From contig CAWATX010000002.1 of assembly GCA_963785065.1 (NCBI GenBank), forward strand, positions 372,001-436,000: 64,000 nucleotides of DNA, given 5' to 3'. The translations under genes were made by a program, and so were the position numbers. The stretch's first letter is position 1. The number at the start of each line of letters is the position of its first letter. A model generated the notes under the pieces. That model saw only the letters and a program-made list of their open reading frames with translations. It was not told where the DNA came from and did not search any database. Shown in pieces: positions 33,412 through 41,641 of the stretch. The stretch is from CAVSRC01 sp963785065 (GTDB taxonomy: Bacteria; Pseudomonadota; Alphaproteobacteria; Rhizobiales; Kaistiaceae).

Positions 33412-33999
33412 TCAGGATGATGTGACGACGACGATTGCCGCGGCGCTCGCCCGGCCCTTGCGGGCATAGCTGTGCGCGACAGATGAATCGAAGTACATGG
33501 CGTCGCCCTCGCCGAGTTCAACCGTCTCGTCTTCCGTGCTGATGACGAGTTGCCCTTTCAGCACATAGACCAGTTCGGCGCCGGCGTGCTCATGCGGCTC
33601 GGAGCGATGGCCATCCGCCGGAAACTCCGCAAAATACGCTTCCATCTTCCGGTCAGTCACAGGGAAATCGAGGCTTTCGAAGAAATAGGACGGCTCTCGC
33701 GCGTCGGGATCATCCGGCAAACGCAAGCGATCCTTCTTTCGGACGACCGCCATCGTCGCGCGCTTCTCGGTGTCGACAAAGAAATGGTCGAGCCCGACGC
33801 CGAAGACGAGCGCAATCCTGAGCAGCGTCGGCAGGGTCGGGAAGAGCTGGCCGCGTTCGATCTTGGAGAGCATCCCTGACGACAGGCCTGTGTGCTCGCC
33901 GAGCTGTACGAGGCCCATGCTCTTGCGGCGCCTGAGCTCCCGAATTTTCGGTCCGATCCGATAGGCCTCCAGACCGTTCACCAGCGTATCGGTCAGCAT
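33412..33999 (-). CDS. XRE-family regulator with C-terminal cupin domain
   Basis: 195 residues. The helix-turn-helix occupies ~20-70 (IRELRRRKSMGLVQLGEHTGLSSGMLSKIERGQLFPTLPTLLRIALVFG). A cupin barrel follows (HEHAGAELVYVLKGQLVISTEDETVELGEGDAMYFDSSVAHSYA), with the metal- or ligand-binding HEH and H residues. Regulators of this design sense small polar ligands. AAAGGA precedes the ATG at 33999. It is divergent from the fasciclin gene across an AT-rich promoter region with nested inverted repeats. Confidence 0.92.
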   Translation of the reverse strand: MLTDTLVNGLEAYRIGPKIRELRRRKSMGLVQLGEHTGLSSGMLSKIERGQLFPTLPTLLRIALVFGVGLDHFFVDTEKRATMAVVRKKDRLRLPDDPDAREPSYFFESLDFPVTDRKMEAYFAEFPADGHRSEPHEHAGAELVYVLKGQLVISTEDETVELGEGDAMYFDSSVAHSYARKGRASAAAIVVVTSS

Positions 34000-34061
34000 C
34001 TCAGGTCCTTTCACTTTCACCACAATCAAATGACCACGGCTCTATTTTCTTAGCAAGAATA

Positions 34062-34097
34062 TTAGTGTTCTCCTCACGAGAATGTGAGTTTCACTAA
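34062..34097. promoter_or_regulatory. Nested inverted repeats in the XRE-cupin/fasciclin divergent region
   Basis: TTAGTG (34062-34067) and CACTAA (34092-34097) form an outer inverted repeat, and TTCTC-CTCAC-GAGAA (34068-34082) an inner one. The region 34020-34120 is markedly AT-richer than the neighbourhood. It is a good candidate for the binding site of the adjacent XRE-cupin regulator. Confidence 0.45.
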
Positions 34098-34208
34098 AAC
34101 AAATTATCACTAGATGCAATCCCAGTCGCGCGGCCGCAAAAACCCGCCGCCGACTGCCGGCGCAAACAGCCGGCAGCACAGCAATCGGGATAACAAGGAG
34201 CACACGAC

Positions 34209-34709
34209 ATGAAGTTCGAAATCGCCAATCTGGCCGCCGTCGCGGCCATGGCAATCGGAATGGCCGTCGGCGCCCCCGCCGCTCGGGCCGCCGACAAGGA
34301 CATCGTCGACACAGCGGTTTCAGCCGGCAACTTCAAGACCCTTGCGGCAGCGCTTGGGGCCGCCGGTCTGGTTGACACGCTGAAGGGCCCGGGCCCCCTC
34401 ACCGTCTTCGCGCCGACCGACGCTGCCTTCGCCAAGCTGCCGGCCGGGACCGTCGATGATCTTCTCAAGCCGGAGAACAAGGCGAAGCTCACCGCCATCC
34501 TCACCTACCATGTGGTGCCCGGCAAGGTGATGGCGGCCGACGTGGTCAAACTGACGGAGGCCAAGACCGTCAACGGCGCCATGGTTCGCATCAAGGTCGA
34601 CGGCGGCAAGGTGATGATCGACGACGCCAACGTGACGGCGACCGACATCGCCGCATCGAACGGCGTCATTCACGTCATCGACAGCGTCATCCTTCCCCCC
34701 AACGGCTGA
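34209..34709 (+). CDS. Secreted fasciclin (FAS1) domain protein
   Basis: 166 residues with a signal peptide (MKFEIANLAAVAAMAIGMAVGAPAARAA). One FAS1 domain fills the rest. TAVSAGNFKTLAAALGAAGLVDTLKGPGPLTVFAPTDAAFAKLPAGTVDDLL is the H1 region, then ILTYHVVPGKVMAADV, and NGVIHVIDSVILPP is the H2 end. Such proteins act in adhesion or cell-envelope interactions. AAGGAG precedes the ATG. The DUF378 gene follows after 66 bases. Confidence 0.94.
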   Translation: MKFEIANLAAVAAMAIGMAVGAPAARAADKDIVDTAVSAGNFKTLAAALGAAGLVDTLKGPGPLTVFAPTDAAFAKLPAGTVDDLLKPENKAKLTAILTYHVVPGKVMAADVVKLTEAKTVNGAMVRIKVDGGKVMIDDANVTATDIAASNGVIHVIDSVILPPNG

Positions 34710-34775
34710 TCCTGACCGGCGGCCCGACGGAAGGCTCGGGCCGCCGACGTTCCTCACAAACACGGGAGAGAATTC

Positions 34776-35009
34776 ATGAAAGCTCTGAACATCCTCACCC
34801 TCACTCTGGTGATCATCGGCGGCGTCAACTGGGGGCTCGTCGGCGCGCTCAACTTCGACCTGGTCGCGACCATCTTCGGCGCCGGTTCGCTGCTTGCACG
34901 CCTCATCTATGTCGTCGTCGGCCTGTCGGCGCTCTGGCAGATCCGGCCGCTGTCGGCCGCGTTTGGAGCCGGCGAAGCCACCGCACTCCGCGGACATGCA
35001 GCCCAGTAG
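34776..35009 (+). CDS. DUF378-family small membrane protein
   Basis: 77 residues with two TM segments. LNILTLTLVIIGGVNWGLVGALNFDLVATIFG and LLARLIYVVVGLSALWQI are the DUF378 signature, in which GGVNWGLVG is nearly invariant. Function is unknown. GGGAGAG precedes the ATG. A strong terminator follows at 35058. Confidence 0.93.
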   Translation: MKALNILTLTLVIIGGVNWGLVGALNFDLVATIFGAGSLLARLIYVVVGLSALWQIRPLSAAFGAGEATALRGHAAQ

Positions 35010-35057
35010 ACCCGCCGTGTGACAAGCGGGAGAGCCTCCGCGTTCTGGAGGCACACT

Positions 35058-35093
35058 GGCCACATCGCTCGAGGGGCGATGTGGCCCTTTCTT
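35058..35093 (+). terminator. Rho-independent terminator after the DUF378 gene
   Basis: GGCCACATCGC and GCGATGTGGCC form an 11-bp stem with a 7-base loop, followed by CTTTCTT. It ends just before the stop of the convergent GH94 gene and may serve both strands. Confidence 0.82.
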
Positions 35094-35098
35094 GCGCG

Positions 35099-37543
35099 TC
35101 AGCCGATCACCGCTTCGACCGTGACTTTGTCCGCACCCCCCGCTGGCAGCGGCACCAGATTGCCCCTGATTGTCTTGCCGTCCACCGTCAGCCTGACCGC
35201 GTTGCCCGGGCCGGCGCGCGCCACGGCGATGTCAAAGGTCACACCGCGGAAGCGCCGTTTGACGGAAAAGCCGCTCCAGCTCTCCGGGACCACCGGAGCG
35301 ATCCTTAGCCCCCGATATTCCGGTCGGATGCCGAGGATCCACTGCGTGATGGCGTAATAGTTCCACGCCGCAGTGCCGGTGAGCCACGAATTCTTGGCCT
35401 CGCCATGGCTCGGCGCGTCACGCCCGGCGATCATCTGGGCGTAGACATAGGGCTCCAGCTTGTGGACGTCGCTCAGCGCCTCGCGCACCGACGGGTTGAT
35501 GCGGCTGTAGTAATCGAACGCGGCTTCGCCGTTGCCAAGCATGGCCTCGGCGATCATCACCCACGGATTGTTGTGGCAGAAGATGCCGGCGTTCTCCTTG
35601 TAGCCCGGCGGGTAGGTCGAGATCTCGCCATACTCGATGTAGTAGCGGCTATAGGCCGGCTGCAGCAGCACGATGCCGTGCGGCGTGGCGAGATACTTCG
35701 CCACCGCATCGAGCGCGGCCCTTGCCTTGCCGTCGTCGAGGCCGATGCCGGCGAGCGGACAGAAGCCCTGGGTCTCGATGAAGATCTTGCCTTCCGCGCA
35801 CTCCTTCGAGCCGATCTTGCGACCGAAATCGTCGTAGGCGCGCACGAACCATTCGCCGTCCCAGCCGTGCTTGCGCACCACAGCATCCATCTTCTTCGCA
35901 ACGTCCTGGTAGAACGCCGCATCCTCAGCCCTGCCCTGCTCGGCGGCGATCGCCGAGAGCTCGCTCGCCGACAACACCATCAGCGCGCCGATGAACACCA
36001 ACTCGGCGACCTTGCCGTCCTTGCCCTTGAGCGTCTGGAACGACTGGCCGGGCTCGTCCGAGAAGCAGTTGAGATTGAGGCAATCGTTCCAGTCCGCCTG
36101 GCCGATGAGCGGCAGGCCATGCGGTCCGATATTGCCGAGCGCATATTGGATCGAGCGCTTGAGATGCTCGTAGAGCGGCACCTCGGTGCCCGGCGTCGTG
36201 TCGAAGGCGACCATCTCGTCGAGGATGGCGAAATCGCCGGTCTCCTTGAGGTATTGCGCAACGCCGATGACCAGCCAGTGGGGGTCGTCGTTGAAGTTGC
36301 CGCCGACCGCATCGTTCCCCTTCTTGGTCAGCGGCTGGTACTGATGATAGGCGCCACCGCTGGCGAACTGGGTGGCGGCGAGATCGAGAATGCGCTGGCG
36401 GGCGCGCGCCGGCACCATGTGGACGAAGCCAAGCAGGTCCTGGTTGGAATCGCGGAAACCGAGGCCGCGGCCGATGCCCGATTCGAAGGTCGAGGCCGAG
36501 CGCGACATGTTGAAGGTCGCCATGCACTGATAGGCGTTCCAGATGTTGACCATGCGGTCGGTGTGCTCGTCCGGCGAGGCGACCGAATAGATGCCGAGCA
36601 GCCCCTCCCAATAGGCGCGGAGCCTGTCGAAAGCAGCGTCGGCGGTGGCAAGCTTGCGGTATTCGGCGATCTTCGGCCTGACCAGAGCCTTGTCGATCGT
36701 CTGCGAGCCCGGCGGATCGAATTTCCTGTCCTTCGGGTTCTCGTGATAGCCGAGCACGAACTGGATGCGCCTGGTCTCGCCGGGGGCGAGCCGCACCTTG
36801 ACGTGGTGCGAGCCGATCGGCGACCAGCCATGGGCGATCGAATTGCCCGACTTGCCGGCCTCAACCACCTGCGGCCTGTCCCAGCCGCGCCAGGGCCCGA
36901 GAAAATCCTCGCGCTGGGTGTCGAAGCCGGCCAGCGGCTCCGAACTGGCGAACCAGGCGAAATGATTGCGCCGCTCGCGATATTCACTCTTGTGGTAGAT
37001 CACCTCGTCGTCGACCTCGACCTCGCCGATCGACAGGTTGCGCTGAAAATTGGTGGCGTCGTCGTTGGCTTCCCACAGGCAGAATTCGACCGAGGAGAAG
37101 ACCGACAGCTCTGCCGCCTCCGTCCGTTCATTGGTGAGGGTGAGCTGCCAGACCTCGAGGTTTTCGTCGAGCGGCACGAAATAGCGGGTGCTGGCGGCGA
37201 TGCCGGCGCGGCGCGAAGAAATCACGCTGTAGCCCATGCCGTGGCGGCACTCGAAGGAATCGAGCGCGCTCTGGGTCGGCATCCACGAGGGCGACCAGTA
37301 ATCGCCGCTGCCATCGTCGCGCAGATAGAGATAGCGGCCGCCGAAATCCGCCGGCACGTTGTTATAGCGGCCTCGGGTGATGCGCCGCATGCGCGCGTCG
37401 CGATAGTAGGAATAGCCGCCGGCGGTCGCCGACAGGATGCCGAAATAGTCCTGGCAGCCAATATAGTTGATCCACGGCATCGGCGTGTCGGGACGGGTGA
37501 TGACATATTCGCGGGCTTGGTCGTCGAAATGGCCGTATTTCAT
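35099..37543 (-). CDS. Glycoside hydrolase family 94 protein, cellobiose phosphorylase-like
   Basis: 814 residues, no signal peptide, so cytoplasmic. The N-terminus MKYGHFDDQAREYVITRPDTPMPWINYIG is the mark of cellobiose phosphorylases. The (alpha/alpha)6 barrel includes the catalytic-acid peptide GQADWNDCLN, Asp at residue 487, close to the position in studied cellobiose phosphorylases. GYKENAGIFCHNNPW and EYRGLRIAPVVPESW are further family peptides. It would phosphorolyse a beta-linked glucose disaccharide to glucose-1-phosphate plus glucose. GGGAAA precedes the ATG at 37543. It is downstream of a binding protein and double permease on the same strand, so an imported disaccharide is the likely substrate. 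Confidence 0.92.
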   Translation of the reverse strand: MKYGHFDDQAREYVITRPDTPMPWINYIGCQDYFGILSATAGGYSYYRDARMRRITRGRYNNVPADFGGRYLYLRDDGSGDYWSPSWMPTQSALDSFECRHGMGYSVISSRRAGIAASTRYFVPLDENLEVWQLTLTNERTEAAELSVFSSVEFCLWEANDDATNFQRNLSIGEVEVDDEVIYHKSEYRERRNHFAWFASSEPLAGFDTQREDFLGPWRGWDRPQVVEAGKSGNSIAHGWSPIGSHHVKVRLAPGETRRIQFVLGYHENPKDRKFDPPGSQTIDKALVRPKIAEYRKLATADAAFDRLRAYWEGLLGIYSVASPDEHTDRMVNIWNAYQCMATFNMSRSASTFESGIGRGLGFRDSNQDLLGFVHMVPARARQRILDLAATQFASGGAYHQYQPLTKKGNDAVGGNFNDDPHWLVIGVAQYLKETGDFAILDEMVAFDTTPGTEVPLYEHLKRSIQYALGNIGPHGLPLIGQADWNDCLNLNCFSDEPGQSFQTLKGKDGKVAELVFIGALMVLSASELSAIAAEQGRAEDAAFYQDVAKKMDAVVRKHGWDGEWFVRAYDDFGRKIGSKECAEGKIFIETQGFCPLAGIGLDDGKARAALDAVAKYLATPHGIVLLQPAYSRYYIEYGEISTYPPGYKENAGIFCHNNPWVMIAEAMLGNGEAAFDYYSRINPSVREALSDVHKLEPYVYAQMIAGRDAPSHGEAKNSWLTGTAAWNYYAITQWILGIRPEYRGLRIAPVVPESWSGFSVKRRFRGVTFDIAVARAGPGNAVRLTVDGKTIRGNLVPLPAGGADKVTVEAVIG

Positions 37544-37743
37544 TGCGTTTTCCCGTCGTTTCACGCGCCCGCCCCGCCGGGCGGAAAGCGTTTTCCCGTG
37601 GGCAGCATTGTTCGCGCCGCAACGCTATAGCAGCCTGCGCGGCGGCAGTGAAATCGATTACATCGGCCGATCGGTCGACCCGGCACCGGGCAAAACCCCC
37701 TTGCGGGGCCCTGGGGATCAAATCCGGGCGCTCTCAAACGCAA

Positions 37744-37775
37744 AAGGACCCGTCTCTCGACGGGTCCTTCGTTTT
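37744..37775. terminator. Bidirectional hairpin between double permease and GH94 gene
   Basis: AAGGACCCGTC and GACGGGTCCTT pair perfectly over 11 bp with a TCTC loop. GTTTT follows on the plus strand, and CCTTTTG follows the stem on the minus strand. On the minus strand it follows the permease stop at 37822 and precedes GH94, so it could terminate or attenuate transcription between them. Confidence 0.65.
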
Positions 37776-37821
37776 GATCGCGGGAGCAGAATCTGGACCT
37801 GCAGCCTTCAGGTCATCGCCC

Positions 37822-39786
37822 TCAGCCCTTCACCGCCCCGACGGTCAGCCCCTCGACCAGGAAACGCTGGGCGTAGATGTAGAGCACAGCGACGGGAACC
37901 GCGGTCAGCAGCGAGGCCGCCATGAGCATGCCCCACGGCAGGATGTCGCCGAAGACCAGCGACTGCAGGCCGATCGGCAGTGTGCGCAGCGACTCCGACG
38001 TGATGAACACGAAAGCGAACAGGAACTCGTTCCACGCGGTGGTGAAGGCGAAGAGCGCCACCGCCAGGGTGGCCGGCGCGGCCAGCGGCAGGACGATCTT
38101 CCAGAACGTGTAGATGCGGCTGGCGCCGTCCAGCATCGCCGCCTCTTCGAGCTCCACCGGGATGGAGCGGAAATAACCCATCAACACCCAGGTCGCGAAC
38201 GGCAGCAGGAAGGTCGGATAGGTGACCATCAGCGCGCCATAGGTGTTGATCAGTCCGAGGGTCGTCAGCGTCTGATAGAGCGGAATGAAGATCAGCGTCT
38301 GCGGCAGCAGATAGGTGACCAGCAGGAAGCTGGTGAGCAGTCCGGCGCCGCGGAACTTCAGGCGCGACAGGGCGTAGCCGGCGAGTGCTGCCAAGACGAC
38401 CGAGATGACGGTGCTCACCGCCGCGACCAGCACGGAATTGCCAAACCAGGTCAGGAACGGCGTCCCGAAAAGGAGATGCCTGAACTGCTCGAGCGTGAAC
38501 GGCGACGGCCAGAAGATCGAGGTGCGCGTGCTGATCTGGTGGGTTGTCTTGAACGACGTGATCAGCACCCAGAAGAACGGGAACAGCACGAACACCATGA
38601 ACGGGAACAGCACGAGCATGCGCCCCGTCGTGCCCAGCCGCTCACGCCGCTCGCGGCCGATCAGCGGCGCCACCGTGGAACCGTGCACGCGCTGACGAAT
38701 GGCATCGCCAACCTTCTCCACGCCGGTGATGACGAGTTCGAAGGGCACGAAGATCCAGTCGATCAGGCGGCTGAACAAGTTCGCGGCAATCTTCAGAACG
38801 CGATCGCCGAAATAGGGCTTCCGGTCGGCGCTCGACTTGCGATCGTCCTGGCGCATGAACTTGCCAAGCAGCCAGATGATCACCGCCATCAGCGGCGCGA
38901 CGCTGATGGCGATGGCACTGCCGGGGCCGTATTGCAGCGAACCGACGGCCTTCTCGTAGGCGAGGATCGAATAGAGGCGCGTCGCCCCGCTCGGTCCGCC
39001 GCCGGTCATCAGGAAGGGCAGACCGAACTGGTTGAACGTCGAGATGAAGGAGAGCAGCAGGACCACCACGATGACGTAGCGCAGCCCCGGCAGGGTAACG
39101 TGCCGGAAGCGCTGAACGACGTTGGCGCCGTCCGCCTCGGCCGCCTCCAGCAGCTCGCGGTCGATCGCCTTCAGCCCGGCGAGCAGGAGAAGCGTGTAGA
39201 AGGGGATGCCCTTCCAGATGTTGACCGCGATGATGCTCGACATCGCCAGATGGGGATCCGACAGCCAGCCAATCGGCTGCTTGATGAGCCCCAGGCCGTG
39301 CAGGATCGGATTAAGGCCGCCGAAGAGCGGATCGTAGATGCTGCGCCAGGCAAGGGCGGTGACGATCTCAGGCACGATCCACGGCAGCAGCATGATGCCG
39401 CTGATCAGGCTGCGGAAGGGAATGCGGCTGTTGAGGATCAGCGCGATCGTCATGCCGGTGACGAACTTGATGCCGAGCGACCACAGCGTGAATTGGATGG
39501 TGTTCTGCAGAGCGAGGATATAGTCGCTGTTGTGCAGCAGACGCAGGTAGTTGCGGAAGCCGACATAGACGGTCTTGCCGGTCAGGAAATTCAGCGTCGT
39601 CGTGCTGATCAGGACCGCATTGATCAGCGGCCAGAAAATGAGCCCGGCCATAACGATGACGGTCGGCAGCACAAACAGGGATGCGACCTTCCAGTCGCGT
39701 CCGAGGATAGCTTCAAGTCGCATGCGAACAGCGAGGCGCATGCTCGACTGAACGACCGGTGGGCTCAGCTCAAGCTGACCGTCCAT
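37822..39786 (-). CDS. Carbohydrate ABC permease, two permease domains in one chain
   Basis: 654 residues, about twice the usual MalF/UgpA length. Residues ~30-310 are a MalF-type domain with its EAA loop (LEAAEADGANVVQRFRHVTLPGLR). Residues ~410-654 are a MalG-type domain with its own EAA loop (ELEEAAMLDGASRIYTFWKIVLPLAAPATL). The ~90-residue linker is charged and includes an amphipathic FVPFELVITGVEKVGDAIRQ segment. The reading frame is continuous, so this is a natural fusion and not a sequencing join. No ATPase gene is in the operon; a shared MsmK/UgpC-like ATPase is needed, and the one at 59602 is a candidate. It lies downstream of the Tat-type binding protein gene. Confidence 0.9.
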   Translation of the reverse strand: MDGQLELSPPVVQSSMRLAVRMRLEAILGRDWKVASLFVLPTVIVMAGLIFWPLINAVLISTTTLNFLTGKTVYVGFRNYLRLLHNSDYILALQNTIQFTLWSLGIKFVTGMTIALILNSRIPFRSLISGIMLLPWIVPEIVTALAWRSIYDPLFGGLNPILHGLGLIKQPIGWLSDPHLAMSSIIAVNIWKGIPFYTLLLLAGLKAIDRELLEAAEADGANVVQRFRHVTLPGLRYVIVVVLLLSFISTFNQFGLPFLMTGGGPSGATRLYSILAYEKAVGSLQYGPGSAIAISVAPLMAVIIWLLGKFMRQDDRKSSADRKPYFGDRVLKIAANLFSRLIDWIFVPFELVITGVEKVGDAIRQRVHGSTVAPLIGRERRERLGTTGRMLVLFPFMVFVLFPFFWVLITSFKTTHQISTRTSIFWPSPFTLEQFRHLLFGTPFLTWFGNSVLVAAVSTVISVVLAALAGYALSRLKFRGAGLLTSFLLVTYLLPQTLIFIPLYQTLTTLGLINTYGALMVTYPTFLLPFATWVLMGYFRSIPVELEEAAMLDGASRIYTFWKIVLPLAAPATLAVALFAFTTAWNEFLFAFVFITSESLRTLPIGLQSLVFGDILPWGMLMAASLLTAVPVAVLYIYAQRFLVEGLTVGAVKG

Positions 39787-39851
39787 CTGCAGTCTCCATT
39801 GAGAGGCGTGCGGCAGCGGCGAACAAGAGGCGCCGCGCCAGCGGCCGAAAC

Positions 39852-39876
39852 GGGGGCGGCCGCATGGCCACCCCCC
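39852..39876 (-). promoter_or_regulatory. Intercistronic hairpin after the binding-protein gene
   Basis: GGGGGCGGCC-GCAT-GGCCACCCCC forms a stem with one mismatch in the gap between the binding-protein stop (39893) and the double permease start (39786). No T-run follows, so it fits a 3'-end stabiliser or partial attenuator that keeps binding protein in excess. Confidence 0.5.
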
Positions 39877-39892
39877 TCATCGGTCGACAGGC

Positions 39893-41281
39893 TTACTGCA
39901 TGATTCCGCCTTCTTCGAAGATCTGGACGATCTTGTCGTGCCCGTCTTTGACGGCTTCCTCCGCGGTCATGCGCCCGGAGATGGCGTTGCCCACCGCCTG
40001 CTCGAGGATGCTCTGGGCGCGGATCGCGTCGATCTGGGCCGCAGGCTTCGCCGGCCACGACGTGCCGAGGAACGGATCGGTGACGCTGACCTGCTCCTTG
40101 ATGATCGCGAAGTTGGGGTCGGCCGCGATCAGCTCCGGCGTCCACAGCTTCTCGTAGGCGGGCATGAACAGGCCGCCGGCGATCGCCGAGATCTTGTTGA
40201 AGTTCTCCGGGGCGAGCAGATCGAGGGCGAGCTTCTTGGCGAGATCGCCGTTCGGCGCATTCTTGAAGATGTGCAGCCAGCCCTGCACCGCACCGCCGTC
40301 GCGGCTGTCGCCGTTGTTGGCCGTCGGCGCCCGCAGGACGAGCATGTCCTTGAAGAAAGGCAGCTTGTCCTTCTTCGATGCGGCGTAGACGCTGAACGCG
40401 TTCAGCGTCATGCCGATGCTGCCGGCAGCCCACGCTTCGTTGTTACCCGTGTCCGTCCAGCTTTCGACGCCCGGCGGGATCATGGCCGCATACTTGCCGT
40501 TGCGGTCATAGGTCTCGATCAGCCACTTGAAGGCCGCCACGGTCTCCGGCGAATTGAACGTGACCTTGAGGCCGGTCTCGTCGGTGAAATGACCGCCGAA
40601 GGCCTGGACGATCGCGGTGTCGAAGCCGAAGCCGTCGCCACCCTTGTTGGGCGTGAAGCCCCAACCGTAGAACCCTTTGGCCGGATCGGAGATCTTGAGT
40701 GCCGCCTCGCGGCGATCGCTCCAGGTCTTGAGCGTCTTCGGGTCGATGCCCTTTTCCCTCAGCTTGTCGCCGCGGGCGAAATAGCCGGTCGCGCTGCCGA
40801 TATAGGGGATCGACTTCCACTTGCCGTCGAACATGCCGGTCTTGGCGGCATTGAGGCCGGGCATGATCTTGCCGTACTTGGCCTCGGCTTCGGCGACCAC
40901 GTCGGAGACATCTTCGACCAGATCGAGCGTGCTCAGCTGGGCGATCGAAACGTTGGTGGTGTAGGCAAAGTCAGGCGGGTTGCCCGCCTTCACCGCGGCA
41001 GTCATCTTGCCGAGGAAGTCGCCGAACGACTCCGGGTTGGTGGTCGAAATGTCGAGTTTGGCATTGTTCGCCTTGGCGAACGCCGCAACTTCATCGTCGA
41101 AGAGCGTCTGCGCTTCCGGGAAATACTCGGTACGGTGAATGACCGTCAGCTTGCCGCTGGCGCCTTGCGGCAGCGGCTTGTCCTCGGCCGCAAAGGCCGG
41201 CATGCGGCTGCCCGCGATGAAGGCGCCGGAAGCCGCGGCCGTCCGCAACAGGTCGCGACGGCTAATCTTGTATGAGCTCAT
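39893..41281 (-). CDS. Extracellular solute-binding protein, family 1 (Tat-type signal)
   Basis: 462 residues. The N-terminus SSYKISRRDLLRTAAASGAFIAGSRMPAFA carries the SRRDLL twin-arginine motif, so export by Tat is expected. The mature part has the MalE-like wording KLTVIHRTEYFPEAQTLFDDEVAAFAKANNAKLDISTTNPESFGDFLGKMTAAVKAGNPPDFAYT. It binds a sugar in the periplasm for the double permease encoded next. The ATG at 41281 is preceded by GGGAGGG. A LacI-type operator palindrome lies ~140 bases upstream (41423-41436). Confidence 0.92.
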   Translation of the reverse strand: MSSYKISRRDLLRTAAASGAFIAGSRMPAFAAEDKPLPQGASGKLTVIHRTEYFPEAQTLFDDEVAAFAKANNAKLDISTTNPESFGDFLGKMTAAVKAGNPPDFAYTTNVSIAQLSTLDLVEDVSDVVAEAEAKYGKIMPGLNAAKTGMFDGKWKSIPYIGSATGYFARGDKLREKGIDPKTLKTWSDRREAALKISDPAKGFYGWGFTPNKGGDGFGFDTAIVQAFGGHFTDETGLKVTFNSPETVAAFKWLIETYDRNGKYAAMIPPGVESWTDTGNNEAWAAGSIGMTLNAFSVYAASKKDKLPFFKDMLVLRAPTANNGDSRDGGAVQGWLHIFKNAPNGDLAKKLALDLLAPENFNKISAIAGGLFMPAYEKLWTPELIAADPNFAIIKEQVSVTDPFLGTSWPAKPAAQIDAIRAQSILEQAVGNAISGRMTAEEAVKDGHDKIVQIFEEGGIMQ

Positions 41282-41422
41282 ATGTAACTTCCCTCCCAAG
41301 GTTCGTGGTGTCGTTCGACGGGCCGACAGTGCGCTTGAGTTTCATATTGTTTTCGGGTGCCATATCGGATCGTCTACGCTCCCCTCCCAACGGTCGCGTC
41401 TACGACGATTCCAATTGTTCCC

Positions 41423-41436
41423 TGAAAGCGCTTTCA
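41423..41436. promoter_or_regulatory. LacI-family operator, perfect 14-bp palindrome
   Basis: TGAAAGCGCTTTCA is a perfect palindrome with the central CG of LacI/GalR-family operators. A near copy (TGAAAGCGCTGTCA) lies upstream of the LacI-family gene at 48718-48731. It is placed to control the leftward binding-protein operon and possibly the rightward dehydratase gene. Confidence 0.75.
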
Positions 41437-41478
41437 TCTGCAAGCACTATTTTTTGTCGGACACATCCTTTCGGTGCT

Positions 41479-41531
41479 CTTGCAAGATTGAAGTGATTGC
41501 AGGCTGTGGACTTGCAAGATTGGAATGATTG
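41479..41531. repeat. Tandem 21-bp direct repeat upstream of the dehydratase gene
   Basis: CTTGCAAGATTGAAGTGATTG (41479-41499) and its relative at 41511-41531 match at 19 of 21 positions and are spaced exactly 32 bases, about three helical turns. Each contains TTGCAA. The pair lies 110-160 bases upstream of the enolase-superfamily gene and looks like a tandem protein-binding site. Confidence 0.6.
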
Positions 41532-41641
41532 TGAGGGGGAAACCGGGCTAAATGGTGACTGCGCGACAATCCACGATTGGCAGCGCGACCCCATAAGCCG
41601 CCAAATGTACCCTGGCGAGCCGACAACACGCGGAACCGCTC

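Noticed and set aside
37690..37745. Possible tRNA 3' portion (GGGGATCAAATCC)
   Set aside because: No acceptor or anticodon stem could be paired and there is no CCA-type end; likely a chance T-arm look-alike.
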